Shown piece after piece: positions 44,523-54,461 of a stretch of DNA of 64,000 nucleotides. A model generated the notes under the pieces. It saw only the letters and a program-made list of their open reading frames with translations, did no database searches and had not been told where the DNA came from. The first letter of the stretch is position 1. The number at the start of each line of letters is the position of its first letter. The position numbers were made by a program, and so were the translations under genes. Source of the stretch: DSOI01 sp041394885 (lineage in GTDB: Bacteria > Acidobacteriota > Terriglobia > Bryobacterales > Bryobacteraceae); the NCBI GenBank assembly GCA_041394885.1, contig JAWKHI010000005.1, positions 62,001 to 126,000 of the forward strand, written 5' to 3'.

Positions 44523-45594
44523 AGGGCAGCGACACGGTCTCCATGGTCACGGCCTGATCCACGCGATCAAACACGTCCACATCGAAGGCGCGGCCCACCT
44601 TGTTGCCGGCCAGATCCTCGAGCGTGCTCACAACCTCGATCGAATATTGTCCCGGCTGCCACGGCCGGTCCGGCTGAAACAGCCAGCGCCGCTCTTCCTT
44701 GTCGAGGAGGATCCGGCCCTTTACCAATTGGCCCGCGCCGTCCACCACGTCCAGAAAACGCTGGAGGAGGGCGGCGTCGAGCGGCCTTGGAAAGTCGATA
44801 ACCAGCGGTGCGATGTCGAGCCCGCGCGGAGCAGTGATCGTCCACTCCTTCGGGTCAATGGCGGACCGCACGGCGGGGCCGCCGCTGAACTGCTTCACGA
44901 AGGGCTGCTTCAAGGGAATGCCACTGCCATCCTGCCATTCGGCGTCCACCACCAGCCGGTACTTCTGGCCGTCGCGAATCGGTAAACCCACTTCCGCGTT
45001 CGGCACCAGCCCGCGCTTGACGCGGCCCGGATCGAACAGCACGGTCAGCCGGCGGAAGTCCCGATCCCACAATTCCTCGTCGAGTTCGAGGAAAGGCAGT
45101 TTCACTTCGGTTCCGTCTTCTTGAAACAGGTGAATCCTCTTGGCCGCTTCCCCCCGGCTCATCGGCGCCGAGAAGTGCAGGTAAAACTTCAACTGATTTT
45201 CCGGGAGCACCGCCGCGGTCGGGTATATCCGCTCCACCACGGTGGAGGGCGCGACCTTTGGTTTCGGCACCGTGAACGCGCCGCGGGCGTGCTCGTTGAC
45301 AAGGCTGTAGACGGCGCGATAACTGAGGCCCGGCTCCAGCTTATAGCGCGGCTTGAACACCAGCGCGCCGCCCTTCATTTCGTAGTCCCCCGACAGTGCC
45401 GGCGCCCCGTCCTGGTCCAGACTCACCTTCAGGATGGCCTGGAAGTTGGGATTCCGGAGACGGGGAAGAATGCCGGAGTTCACTACCCGGATCTCAGTGG
45501 GATCGCCACCGAAGTCAATCGTGACAGGTTTACTCTGGGCGCCGGCGACGGCGCCCAGAAGCGGGAGGACGAAAATAAACGGACGAATCGCCAC
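44503..45594 (-). CDS. Exported protein with Ig-like (SbsA/Big_5) domains
   Basis: A 363-residue protein beginning MAIRPFIFVLPLLGAVAGAQ (signal peptide). Bacterial Ig-like domains are suggested by RIYPTAAVLPENQLKFYLHF with SAPMSR, EWTITAPRGLDIAPLVIDFP with RPLDAALLQRFL, and a final VSTLEDLAGNKVGRAF block, the NxAGN motif of SbsA Ig-like domains. No enzyme motif. It is six bases upstream of, but in the same direction as, the next gene's stop, so the two probably share an operon with the 45601-46689 gene first. Confidence 0.75.
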   Translation of the reverse strand: MAIRPFIFVLPLLGAVAGAQSKPVTIDFGGDPTEIRVVNSGILPRLRNPNFQAILKVSLDQDGAPALSGDYEMKGGALVFKPRYKLEPGLSYRAVYSLVNEHARGAFTVPKPKVAPSTVVERIYPTAAVLPENQLKFYLHFSAPMSRGEAAKRIHLFQEDGTEVKLPFLELDEELWDRDFRRLTVLFDPGRVKRGLVPNAEVGLPIRDGQKYRLVVDAEWQDGSGIPLKQPFVKQFSGGPAVRSAIDPKEWTITAPRGLDIAPLVIDFPRPLDAALLQRFLDVVDGAGQLVKGRILLDKEERRWLFQPDRPWQPGQYSIEVVSTLEDLAGNKVGRAFDVDVFDRVDQAVTMETVSLPFTVAAP

Positions 45595-45600
45595 TGTCCA

Positions 45601-46689
45601 CTAGGGTAGCGCGACGGTAGTCAGGCTGAGCGCGCCCCCCTCGGCACGGACCAGCATCAGCGCATGCGAGTTGTCATAGCGGTCGAGTTGCTCGACGCCT
45701 TTCCACTGCGCCATCGTTTCGTAGGGAACGCCCTGTTTCTCGGTTGGCGCGGTGATGGGGGCGTAACCGTCGAGATTCGCGGCCGGCATCTTCATCACGC
45801 CGCGGCTGGAGTTATTCATCAGGATAAAGTCGGCGCCGTTTTTCTGGTACACGATCATGTCGAGCGGCCTGTTGCGGTTGCCCAGTTCGGCGATGGTGAC
45901 TCCTTTCACCTTGTTGCCGGGCTTCAGGTCCGTCATCGGAATCCGCACCAGCGGGGTGCAGGTGTAGGCGGCTAGCAGGTGCGGCTGATTCTTGATCTTG
46001 TAAGAGGTGAAAGTACGCACCGGCGCGTTGGTTTCAAACCGTCCGTGCGATCCATGGTAGATCTCGACGCTCGCGGCGGCGCCGGCATCGCGGAACGGGA
46101 ACGGGATCGAACGAAGATTGGAGGCGAACTCCTCGTTCGACAGTCCGGCCACAATCAGTTTCCCGTCAAGGTACTGGAGATCGGTGATAGCCTCCAGCCG
46201 CTTGGGAGTTCCGCGGCGGTCCTTCTCGTCGGCGCCGGGAGCGTTGGGGAGAGCTACTTTCGCATGGCCGATATTGGCCAGGTTCATCTCGGCGAGCTTG
46301 CCGTCTTCCCCGACGGTGACAATCGCGGCGGCTGCATCGGGACCGCGCCCTCTGGAGATGGAAAGATACACGCGCCGGGAGGCCGGATTGACGGCGAGGT
46401 CATTCACCAGGATCTGGTCGGCCGAGGTTCCGAGCAGCGCGGCGATCTTTTCATGAAGGCCGTCGACATTGACGGCCGGCGCCTTGCCAGCCTTGGTGTC
46501 GCCGGTGGCGAGCGCGAACACTTGCGCCCCCATGGGATCGCCGACGAAGAGAATGCCATCCGGTCCGAATGCGAGCGGTCCGGCGGACTTGAGGTCCGCC
46601 TTGCCCGGTTGTAGGGTTGCCGATAGGCCAGCGCCCCAACCGGCAACGGCCCAAAGTACTCCAATTCCGACGAGTAACACTTGTTTCAT
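45601..46689 (-). CDS. Exported beta-propeller-like protein, unknown function
   Basis: A 362-residue protein; ATG 46689 has an AAGGAG site at ideal distance and begins MKQVLLVGIGVLWAVAGWGA, a signal peptide. The body has blade-like repeats: GPLAFGPDGILFVGDPMGAQ, ILVNDLAVNPASRRVYLSIS, RLEAITDLQYLDGKLIVAGL, and DMIVYQKNGADFILMNNSSR. This fits a WD40/NHL/SMP-30-like propeller, although no family is certain. Seven-bladed folds of this type often bind ligands at the surface. It precedes the Ig-like gene in the same direction. Confidence 0.7.
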   Translation of the reverse strand: MKQVLLVGIGVLWAVAGWGAGLSATLQPGKADLKSAGPLAFGPDGILFVGDPMGAQVFALATGDTKAGKAPAVNVDGLHEKIAALLGTSADQILVNDLAVNPASRRVYLSISRGRGPDAAAAIVTVGEDGKLAEMNLANIGHAKVALPNAPGADEKDRRGTPKRLEAITDLQYLDGKLIVAGLSNEEFASNLRSIPFPFRDAGAAASVEIYHGSHGRFETNAPVRTFTSYKIKNQPHLLAAYTCTPLVRIPMTDLKPGNKVKGVTIAELGNRNRPLDMIVYQKNGADFILMNNSSRGVMKMPAANLDGYAPITAPTEKQGVPYETMAQWKGVEQLDRYDNSHALMLVRAEGGALSLTTVALP

Positions 46690-46870
46690 AGAGATAGCTC
46701 CTTCGAGTGCTGGCTGGCCAGACACGCCCTTCACTTTGTCATGGCTGTTCTCACGGCGTCAAGAGCGGCGGAGACAGGGTCGCTAGCCGGACGCGACGGG
46801 GAAGCAATTCGAAGTCCGACTCCGCGGCGGTGGAGCACGCCAATGGTCTACAATTTGCCTATCCCTTCCC

Positions 46871-47722
46871 ATGAGCTTTCACCACATCCTGTTCCCGGTC
46901 GACTTTTCCGCCGGTGCTCGCGCTACTGCCCCCGCGGTAGCGGCGATGGCCCGTCACGACGGCGCCCGAGTCACCCTGCTCCACTCCCTCGACATGCCCT
47001 ACGGCGAGATCGGAGCCGCGCCGATTGAGGGAGAAATCGAGCAGGCGTCCCTTCACCAGCGGCTCCGGCTTCAGGAATTCCTTCCCGAACTATGGAAAGG
47101 CCGCGACGTTGCCAGGGTGGAGTTGCGTGGGAAGCCGGCTGACGTGATCGTGCGGTACGCCCGGGACCATGCCGTTGACCTGATCATGCTGCCCACGCAC
47201 GGTTTTTCACGATTCCGGCCTCTCCTGCTGGGTTCGGTGACCGCGGCCGTGCTTCACGACGCCGAGTGTCCGGTCTGGACCAGCGCCCATTCCGATTCGA
47301 TCCCGGCACCCGATCGATACCGGAAGGTCCTGTGCGGCATCGATGCCGCTCCCCATAGCGTGGATGTGCTTCGCATGGCCGGAAACTTCGCACGGGACTG
47401 GGAGGCGTCGCTCGAGGTGGTTCACTCCGTGCCGGCAGTGGACGAGCAGTTCTACAGCGCTGCAGCCGCCCGCGCCCACCAACATCTCATCGATTTGGCG
47501 CTGCGTGACTATCCCGCGCTTGCGGCCGCCGCCGGAATCAGCGTCCCGCTCGAAATTCTTGAAGGCGAAGGACTGATTGGGCCCATCGCGGGCGCTGCCC
47601 GCGAGCGCGGCGCCGATCTGCTGATCATTGGCCGGGGCGCGATCCAGGGCTTCCTCGGCCGGCTCCGGACCCACGCCCACGAGTTGATCCGCACCTCACC
47701 CTGCCCCGTGTTGAGCGTCTAA
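46871..47722 (+). CDS. Tandem universal stress protein
   Basis: A 283-residue protein with two UspA domains. Domain 1 begins HHILFPVDFSAGARATAPAV and carries MLPTHGFSRFRPLLLGSVTA with AVLHDAECPVW. Domain 2 begins YRKVLCGIDAAPHSVDVLRM and ends DLLIIGRGAIQGFLGRLRTH followed by ELIRTSPCPVLSV. The first domain has a near-canonical ATP-binding motif (GFSRF plus G-S-V-T); the second is less regular. Usp proteins act in the cytoplasm in stress survival. Free-standing gene. Confidence 0.9.
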   Translation: MSFHHILFPVDFSAGARATAPAVAAMARHDGARVTLLHSLDMPYGEIGAAPIEGEIEQASLHQRLRLQEFLPELWKGRDVARVELRGKPADVIVRYARDHAVDLIMLPTHGFSRFRPLLLGSVTAAVLHDAECPVWTSAHSDSIPAPDRYRKVLCGIDAAPHSVDVLRMAGNFARDWEASLEVVHSVPAVDEQFYSAAAARAHQHLIDLALRDYPALAAAAGISVPLEILEGEGLIGPIAGAARERGADLLIIGRGAIQGFLGRLRTHAHELIRTSPCPVLSV

Positions 47723-47831
47723 AGCCCCGGCGGCGGCGCGTTTTCCCCCATTTTCGAGGTCTCGGGCGAGCCCCTGGTGGGATTTCGACGCGGCACGCGG
47801 CGTGCTCTTCGCGTTAGCGAAGGAGGCCGCT

Positions 47832-48320
47832 ATGATCACTCACCGGCTGGAGGACTACCTTGTTGGCCAGAACGCTGTATTTCAACACACGGTGCACCCG
47901 GCCGCACCCACCGCGCTTACCGTTGCCCGGCAGGATCACGTTCCCGCCCGGGAAATGGCAAAGGCGGTGATCGCCTGCGCCGACGGCGCCTACTTGATGG
48001 CGGTGTTGCCGGCCAATCGCTCGGTGGAGTTCGCCAAGCTCCGCCAGATCTTGCGCGCGGAAGAGGTCCGTATTGCCACCGAGTTCGAGATGTCGAAACT
48101 GTTCCCCGATGTCGAGGTGGGCGCGGTTCCGCCAATCGGAGCGCTATACGACTTGCCCGTTCTCGTGGACGAGACGCTGGCGCGCGAACCGGAAATCGCT
48201 TTCAACGCCGGCACCCACACGGACTCGATCCATATGAGCTATGCCGAGTTTGACCGGCTCACGTCGCCGAGGGTCTGTGCGTTTGCCTCGCCGGCCGTGT
48301 TCGCAACCACCGCGCAATAG
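47832..48320 (+). CDS. YbaK/EbsC-family aminoacyl-tRNA deacylase-like protein
   Basis: A 162-residue protein; ATG 47832 follows AGGAGG at 47821, which decides the start over the upstream ATG at 47802. Blocks MITHRLEDYLVGQ, REMAKAVIACADGAYLMAVL, and FNAGTHTDSIHMSYAEFDRL fit the YbaK/ProX editing domain, which removes wrongly attached amino acids from tRNA. The Lys expected for catalysis is likely the one in EMAKAV. Free-standing and cytoplasmic. Confidence 0.85.
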   Translation: MITHRLEDYLVGQNAVFQHTVHPAAPTALTVARQDHVPAREMAKAVIACADGAYLMAVLPANRSVEFAKLRQILRAEEVRIATEFEMSKLFPDVEVGAVPPIGALYDLPVLVDETLAREPEIAFNAGTHTDSIHMSYAEFDRLTSPRVCAFASPAVFATTAQ

Positions 48321-48438
48321 TCACACCGCCCCCCTGGACTTTCAGAGTTGCCGGGAGTAGTATTGTCTGCAATTCGTCGATGGCGTTGGCTTTTCATATC
48401 GGCCTGTTACCGTTTCCGTCATACCCAAGGAGCAGCCC

Positions 48439-48585
48439 ATGTTTGATAGCCTCGACGATACGATGAAGCACAACGACCGTTCGACCTCCTCCACGAAGGA
48501 GCGCGTAGTTGTGTGGATCTCAGTGGCCGTGTTCTCCATTCTGTTGTTTGGCGGCCTCTATTTCGGCGTCCAGTTCCTGGGGTAG
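48439..48585 (+). CDS. Small single-pass membrane protein (48 residues)
   Basis: ATG 48439 follows AAGGAG at 48427. It encodes MFDSLDDTMKHNDRSTSSTK, then a membrane helix (VVVWISVAVFSILLFGGLYF) and a short tail ending in VQFLG and TAG 48583-48585. The charge pattern, ribosome site and a clean membrane segment support a real gene too short for routine calls. No family is recognised. It may be a small regulator or accessory membrane peptide. Confidence 0.6.
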   Translation: MFDSLDDTMKHNDRSTSSTKERVVVWISVAVFSILLFGGLYFGVQFLG

Positions 48586-48645
48586 CGCGCGGTTAAGCGT
48601 CGCGCGAAACTCCGGCGGGCCCGCAGGGTTTAACCTAAGGTCAAT

Positions 48646-51600
48646 ATGCGGGTCTCAGGAATTGTTTGCCTCGCGTTGTCCATCCCGGCGGTAGTCGGGG
48701 GCGCAACGTTCGGAACCGTCGTGCCGGTCACCGGGAGTGTGTCCGATCTGGTTCTGGACGAAGCGCGAAATCGCCTGTACCTGGTGAACACCACCACCGA
48801 CGAAGTGCTGGTTTACTCCACGCTTCAGCGCCGCTTCCTCGATCCGATCCGCGTGGAAGATCAACCGCTCGCCGCGGCTTTGTCCCGTAGCGGCCGCTTC
48901 CTCTACGTCACCTGCCATCTCGGCAACTCGCTCAACGTGATCGATCTGGAGCAATTGGCGGTCACGAATCGAATTGGGCTGCCGGCGCGTCCCGAAGGGG
49001 TCGCGGTCGGTTATGACGAGCGAGTCCTTATTTCCACCGTCGGCACTGGGCAGGGCAATCTGTTCAACGTCCTGTTGATCTACGACCCCAACGCCACCTC
49101 TGGAGCGCAGGCGATCACGCCGGTTCCGGTGTCCCCGCCTCCGGGCGCCAATCCTCTTACGCCGCAGCAGAGCCTCGGCCGCGGCGGTCTCACCAATCGC
49201 AGCTTCCTGGCCGCCAGCGAGGACGGATTGTGGATCGCGGGCAGTAATCTCCCCAATGCCAACAGTCAGGTCGTGTTCCTGTATGAAGCCGCGTCGGGCA
49301 CGGTTTTGCGCAGCCGGCGAGTGTCGGGCGTATCGCCGGTATTGAGCATGTCGCCCACCGGGGATCGCTTCCTGGCCGGCCTCACCTTATTCGACGCGAG
49401 CGATCTTACCGTGATGGCCCAGCAGAACGCCGCCAATGCGCCCTACCCGCTCCCCAACGGCGCCAACTTCAACACGCAGCAGAACCAGGGCGGGAGCGTG
49501 TTTTCGCCCGACGGTTCCCAGCTTTATACCGCATTCAACTTCGCCCCCGTCACCAACCCGGCCACGCGGGCCAACGTCAGCCAATTGATGATCAACGACC
49601 CCGGCAATCTGCTCATCAGTACGGCGCTGCAGATGCCGGAAAGCATCGCCGGGAAGATGATCATCAGCTCCGACGGACGCGTGGTGTACGCGCTTTCCGA
49701 GTCCGGTTTCGTGGTGATTCCGGTAGGCACGATGAGGCAGAACCCGGTGGCGACGTTCGACAACAACACCGTTCTGCTCACCAATGACCAATGCGGCGTT
49801 TTCGAAGATACCCGGTCCCAGACACTGGCCGTGCGCAATCTGGGCACCGGCCGCTTTACCGCCCAATTGTCGCTGCTGCAGGCGCAGGCGAACGTGAATC
49901 AGGCGGGGCGGGCTCGGCGGCGGCGGCGGCCCCGGCGGCGGAGCTCCGGGTGGTTTGCCGATCATCACATTGCGCCGCCGGGAGCAGGCGGCGGAGCAGG
50001 GGGTGGTGGAGGCGCGGGCAACGCGCGCGCGGTCCAGATCACCGGCACAGCGCCCATCGTTCGCGCCACCGCCAATGCGCAAGGCGCCAGCCTTCAGTTC
50101 ACCTACAATGGCCGCAATCTCGGCATCGGCACGGTTTCGCCGTTCCATCAGTACGTGGTGCAGTCCAACGAAGCCATCAATATCCCGCCCACCGTCCGCG
50201 TTTTTCAAAACAACCGGAATTCGGATTCTCAAGCCGATATCATGCCGATTGCCACTGGCCTGTCGGCGGCGGAGGGGCTCGTCGATATGGTGCAGGACAC
50301 CACCCGGCGGCGCATATACATCGCCAATTCAGGCCTGAACCGGGTGGAAGTGTTTGACGAGCGGACGCACACAATGCTCGCGCCCATCAAGGTGGGACAA
50401 TTGCCCCGCTCCTTGGCCCTCACGCCCGATGGCAGCACTCTTTACGTGGCCAATTCCGGTAGCGAATCGATCTCGGTGATCGATACGGCCAAACTCGAAG
50501 TGGTGGGCCGGATCCGATTCCCCGCCACACCGTTCAATGCCACCGTCGTCCCGGTGAGGCCCACCAATATCGCCTACGGCCAGCGCGGGTTGCTGGTGAT
50601 CATGAACGATGGCACGATGTGGCGCGTTATCGGCAATGAAGCCTCTCCCAGGCGTTTCAACACCCAGGTGATCCCGGCCAACAACCAGGGTGTCCAGATT
50701 CTTCCCGCGCCGCGGACCATGGCCGCCAGCCCCAACGGAGAGGTGATTCTCGTTGTGGCGGGCAATGGATTCGTTTATCTCTACGACGCGACGCAAGACG
50801 ATTTCGTCCAGTCGCGCCAAGTGGTGAGCAACCCGATCCGCGGCTATTATGGCCCTGTTTCGGTGGGGCCGCGCGGGCAATACTTCCTGGTGAACGGTCT
50901 GGTGCTGAATCAGGCATTGACGCCGGTGGCCAACGCCGGGCAACTCCCCACGGGCAATACGGCGGGCGGAGCCACTAATGACCGGCCCGTTGCCTCGGTC
51001 GCCGCGATCGGGCTTACCTCTTTCGCGAGGTTCACACCGTCATTCATCAACAACGCCAACCAGCTTCTCACCGAGCGGACGCCGCCCACGATCGAAATTG
51101 TAAACGCCACCACGTTCCGCCCTACCACCATTGCCTCGGCCGTGGAGCGTACCGTGTCGAACCCAACCGGCAATCAACGCGCCAACGTCGACGGCCGGAC
51201 CATGGTGGTGGACACGGTGGACAACATGGCGTACGCGCTCACCGCGAGCGGGCTCAGCATGGTCCCCCTGGCGGCGCCCTCGCCCGCCACGCGCCCCAGT
51301 ATCAATCCCGGCGGGTTGGTGGATATCGCCAACTACCAGCCGCGAGTGGCGCCGGGCGGGTTGTTCAGTATCTTCGGCGCCAACTTGGCCGAGTCCGAGT
51401 CCGCCTCTAGCACGCCGCTGCCCAAACGCATGGGCGGGGTGTGCGTGACCGTGGAAAACGAACCGATCCCGCTGGTGATGACCTCGCCCGGCCAGATCAA
51501 CGCTCTGATTCCGATCCGATACCCGGCCGGACGATTCCAGGTTGTGGTCCGCAATATCGGCGGCAAGACCGCATCGGCGCAGCGGCCCCTCGACGTGCAG

Positions 51601-52017
51601 AAATACGCCCCGGCGGTTCTGGCTGATCCAACCACGCAGCGAGCCTACGTATTTCACGCCGACGGTTCGCCGGTGACGCCGGACAACCCGGCCAAGCGCG
51701 ACCGTCCGATCGTGATGTACGCGATCGGGTTAGGCGCGACGAAGGGGCCGGCGATCGGCGACGGCGAAGCGACTCCATCCGGGGAGGCTTCGCTCACGGA
51801 TCGCGTCCAGGTATATTTCGGAGACCCCACCTACAACGGCAGTGAGATCATCGTGGACTGGAGCGGACTGGTTCCCGGCTACGTGGGGCTCTATCAGTTG
51901 AACCTGCGCGTGCCGGGGAATCACCTCCGCGGAGACGCCCTCCCCATCACCCTCAAGATGGGCAACATCACCAGCGCGAGCGACGGCCCGGTTGTCCCGA
52001 GCGTCGCAGTTGATTAA
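48646..52017 (+). CDS. Large exported beta-propeller protein with TIGR03437-like C-terminus
   Basis: A 1,123-residue protein with a signal peptide (RVSGIVCLALSIPAVVGGAT). YVTN-type propeller repeats appear at residues 25-390 and 530-720 (DLVLDEARNRLYLVNTTTDE, SLALTPDGSTLYVANSGSES with ISVIDTAKLEVVGRIRFP). A C-terminal domain of about 220 residues (GGLVDIANYQPRVAPGGLFS, IFGANLAESES, VMTSPGQINALIPIRYPAGR) matches the TIGR03437 type typical of Solibacter. The middle (about residues 420-450) turns Arg-rich (RARRRRRPRRR) where another frame is Gly-rich, so a pair of compensating indels is suspected there. Probably outer surface. Confidence 0.88.
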   Translation: MRVSGIVCLALSIPAVVGGATFGTVVPVTGSVSDLVLDEARNRLYLVNTTTDEVLVYSTLQRRFLDPIRVEDQPLAAALSRSGRFLYVTCHLGNSLNVIDLEQLAVTNRIGLPARPEGVAVGYDERVLISTVGTGQGNLFNVLLIYDPNATSGAQAITPVPVSPPPGANPLTPQQSLGRGGLTNRSFLAASEDGLWIAGSNLPNANSQVVFLYEAASGTVLRSRRVSGVSPVLSMSPTGDRFLAGLTLFDASDLTVMAQQNAANAPYPLPNGANFNTQQNQGGSVFSPDGSQLYTAFNFAPVTNPATRANVSQLMINDPGNLLISTALQMPESIAGKMIISSDGRVVYALSESGFVVIPVGTMRQNPVATFDNNTVLLTNDQCGVFEDTRSQTLAVRNLGTGRFTAQLSLLQAQANVNQAGRARRRRRPRRRSSGWFADHHIAPPGAGGGAGGGGGAGNARAVQITGTAPIVRATANAQGASLQFTYNGRNLGIGTVSPFHQYVVQSNEAINIPPTVRVFQNNRNSDSQADIMPIATGLSAAEGLVDMVQDTTRRRIYIANSGLNRVEVFDERTHTMLAPIKVGQLPRSLALTPDGSTLYVANSGSESISVIDTAKLEVVGRIRFPATPFNATVVPVRPTNIAYGQRGLLVIMNDGTMWRVIGNEASPRRFNTQVIPANNQGVQILPAPRTMAASPNGEVILVVAGNGFVYLYDATQDDFVQSRQVVSNPIRGYYGPVSVGPRGQYFLVNGLVLNQALTPVANAGQLPTGNTAGGATNDRPVASVAAIGLTSFARFTPSFINNANQLLTERTPPTIEIVNATTFRPTTIASAVERTVSNPTGNQRANVDGRTMVVDTVDNMAYALTASGLSMVPLAAPSPATRPSINPGGLVDIANYQPRVAPGGLFSIFGANLAESESASSTPLPKRMGGVCVTVENEPIPLVMTSPGQINALIPIRYPAGRFQVVVRNIGGKTASAQRPLDVQKYAPAVLADPTTQRAYVFHADGSPVTPDNPAKRDRPIVMYAIGLGATKGPAIGDGEATPSGEASLTDRVQVYFGDPTYNGSEIIVDWSGLVPGYVGLYQLNLRVPGNHLRGDALPITLKMGNITSASDGPVVPSVAVD

Positions 52018-52112
52018 GCTAGGAGCAGGGCTCGTGGTGTGCCCGCAGGGACCAGGCCTGTTCAGCGTCTGATCCGAACACGTCAACCTTGCAAAGTCTG
52101 CACCTAGGAATT

Positions 52113-54461
52113 ATGAAAGAATCTCTGATTGGCAATCCGCGCCCGGCGCTTGGTTTCGGTTCTGCTGGACGAATCATTGTGTGCGCCGCGGCCGCACTGG
52201 CGCTCGTGGGATGCTCCGGCGATAGCGAGGCATCGACCAAGAGGCTCCTCGAGACCGGAAACAAATACTACGACTCCGGCAAGTACAAGGAAGCTTCGAT
52301 CATCTACCGGAGGCTGATTCAAAAGAATCAGAAATACGGGCCCGCCTATTACCGTCTGGGGCTGACCGAGTTGAAATCCGGCCGCTATGGGGAAGCCATC
52401 CAGGCGCTGCGCCGTGCCTCGGAATTGCAGCCCGAAAACACCGATGCCCACGTGAAGCTGGGTGACCTCTATCTCGCCGCCTACATGAGCAATCCGCGGG
52501 CAATGAAACAGTTCCTGGTCGACTTCGACAACCTGTCGCAGGCTCTGTTGAAGCGAAACCCGAAGGATTTCCAGGGGCTTCGTATGAAAGGTTTCTACCA
52601 GAGCGCTTCCGGCGACGCCAAGGCCGCGGTGGACACTTTCCGCGAAGCCGTCGCGCAGAAGCCCGAGGACGCCACCGTGAGGCTCGCCCTGGCGCAATCG
52701 CTCGCGAGGGACAATCAGTACGCCGAAGCCGAGAAAATTGCCCGCGAGGCCATCGAGCGCAACAAGAAGCTTTCCGCCTCCTACGACTTTTTGTACCTCC
52801 TCAAGGTGCGGGACAAGGATAACGCCGAGTGCGAACGTATCCTGAAAATGAAGATCGCCAACAATCCCGAAATGCCGCAGTATGGCATCGAACTGGCGGC
52901 GCACTATTTCCGCAACAAGCAGAAGCCGGAAATGCTTGCCGCCCTCGAAAGCGTTCTTGCCAGCAAGGCTTCGGCGCCGCATCGCCTGGTGGGTGACTTC
53001 TACTTGCGTACCGGCGATGCCGCCAAGGCTCTCGAGATCTACGAGGACGGGGCCAAAACCGACGCCGCCAACAAGGCATCCTACCAAAAGAGGATCACCG
53101 AACTGTTGGCGATGCAGGGCAAGCGGCAGGAGGCCATTGCGATGGCCCAGCAACTGGTGGAGCAGGATGGGGACGACGCCGAGGCGCGCGCCATCCGGGC
53201 AGCCCTGCGGCTGCAGGGTGGAAAGAAGGAAGATCTCGAGGCTGCCATCGCGGAACTGTTGGAGGTGGTCAAGAAACTGCCGACCAATCCGGTGGTCCGC
53301 TTTAATCTCGGAGAGGCCTACCTCGCCAAGGGCGACATCTCTCCGGCCATGGTTCAGTTGCAAGAGGCCCTCAAGCTTCGCCCCAACTATCTCCAGCCGA
53401 AGGTGTCGCTGGCTCGCATCCATCTGGCGCGCCGCGAGTTTGCCCGCGCCCAGCAGTTGGCCGACGAAGTGTTGCAATCGGCTCCCACGATGACGGCGGC
53501 GCTGCTCATTCGAATCTCGTCGCTGATCGGCATTGGCGAAAAGCGCACTGCCCGCGAGGAACTCACGAAACTGCTGGCAAGCAGGCCGGACTTGCCGGAC
53601 GCTCTGTACTTGTTGGGCGTTCTCGACGTGTCCGAACGGCGCCTGCCGGAAGCGGAGAAGAATTTTGCCGCTCTCTACCGCTCTCGTTCCGCCGATCAGA
53701 GAGGGTTGCTCGGGCTGGTGGAGATTTACGCCGCCACCAATCGCGTCGATCAGGCGCGCGAAATGCTCGAGCGGGAAGTCAAGAACGCACCCGCCAACCC
53801 TCGTGCGTTGCGCGTCGCGCTGGCGAACTTGTCCGTGCGTGCGAAAAACTACGGCGAGGCCATCACCACGTATCGCTCCCTCCTTGAAGAAACGCCCGAA
53901 GACGCCACCCTCTGGATGCGACTCGGCGAAACCTATCGCCGGTCCGGCAAGATCGAGGAGTGCCTCGCGGCGCTCGAAAAGGCGACCACAGTCGCCCCCA
54001 AGGCCCCAGGGCCTTGGCTCCAATTGGCGCTGGTGATGGAGGCCGTGGGCCGTCATGACAAGACCAGGACGATCTACGAAAGCCTCCTCAAGATCGCGCC
54101 GGACAATCCGATCGCTCTCAACAACCTCGCCTTCCTGATGGCCGAATCGGGCCGGGACCTGGATCAGGCCCTGTCCTACGCGCAGAAAGCCAAGCAGCAG
54201 ATGCCCAACAGCGCCGACGTCGCCGATACGCTCGGCTGGGTCTATATCAAGAAGAACCTCAGCGACGACGCCATCAGGATTTTCAACGAACTGCTCACCA
54301 AGAACCCCGAGCACGTCACCTGGCGCTACCATCTGGCCATGGCGCTCTACCAGAAGGGCGACAAACTTCAGGCCAAGAAGGAACTTCAGCAGGCGCTCCA
54401 GAACAAACCCAGTTCCGATGAAGAGAAGAAGATCGCCGATCTGCTTCAGCGCATTGGTTGA
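52113..54461 (+). CDS. TPR lipoprotein, PEP-CTERM/PrsT-like
   Basis: A 782-residue protein; ATG 52113 gives a lipoprotein leader (GRIIVCAAAALALVGCSGDS, lipobox before Cys) and has AGGAA upstream. About 18 tetratricopeptide repeats fill the rest (TKRLLETGNKYYDSGKYKEA, KYGPAYYRLGLTELKSGRYG, NSADVADTLGWVYIKKNLSD with DAIRIFNELLTKNPEH). Similar TPR lipoproteins (PrsT) accompany exosortase-dependent export systems. The stop overlaps the TTG of the CAAX-protease gene (TTGA), which is another exosortase-system family, so the two may work together. No exosortase gene is in the window. Confidence 0.9.
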   Translation: MKESLIGNPRPALGFGSAGRIIVCAAAALALVGCSGDSEASTKRLLETGNKYYDSGKYKEASIIYRRLIQKNQKYGPAYYRLGLTELKSGRYGEAIQALRRASELQPENTDAHVKLGDLYLAAYMSNPRAMKQFLVDFDNLSQALLKRNPKDFQGLRMKGFYQSASGDAKAAVDTFREAVAQKPEDATVRLALAQSLARDNQYAEAEKIAREAIERNKKLSASYDFLYLLKVRDKDNAECERILKMKIANNPEMPQYGIELAAHYFRNKQKPEMLAALESVLASKASAPHRLVGDFYLRTGDAAKALEIYEDGAKTDAANKASYQKRITELLAMQGKRQEAIAMAQQLVEQDGDDAEARAIRAALRLQGGKKEDLEAAIAELLEVVKKLPTNPVVRFNLGEAYLAKGDISPAMVQLQEALKLRPNYLQPKVSLARIHLARREFARAQQLADEVLQSAPTMTAALLIRISSLIGIGEKRTAREELTKLLASRPDLPDALYLLGVLDVSERRLPEAEKNFAALYRSRSADQRGLLGLVEIYAATNRVDQAREMLEREVKNAPANPRALRVALANLSVRAKNYGEAITTYRSLLEETPEDATLWMRLGETYRRSGKIEECLAALEKATTVAPKAPGPWLQLALVMEAVGRHDKTRTIYESLLKIAPDNPIALNNLAFLMAESGRDLDQALSYAQKAKQQMPNSADVADTLGWVYIKKNLSDDAIRIFNELLTKNPEHVTWRYHLAMALYQKGDKLQAKKELQQALQNKPSSDEEKKIADLLQRIG

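Noticed and set aside
52104..54332. A long minus-strand open frame of over 700 codons opposite the TPR gene
   Set aside because: It is the antisense shadow of a GC-rich repeat gene. The plus strand has TPR repeats, a lipobox and a ribosome site; the minus frame has no domain.
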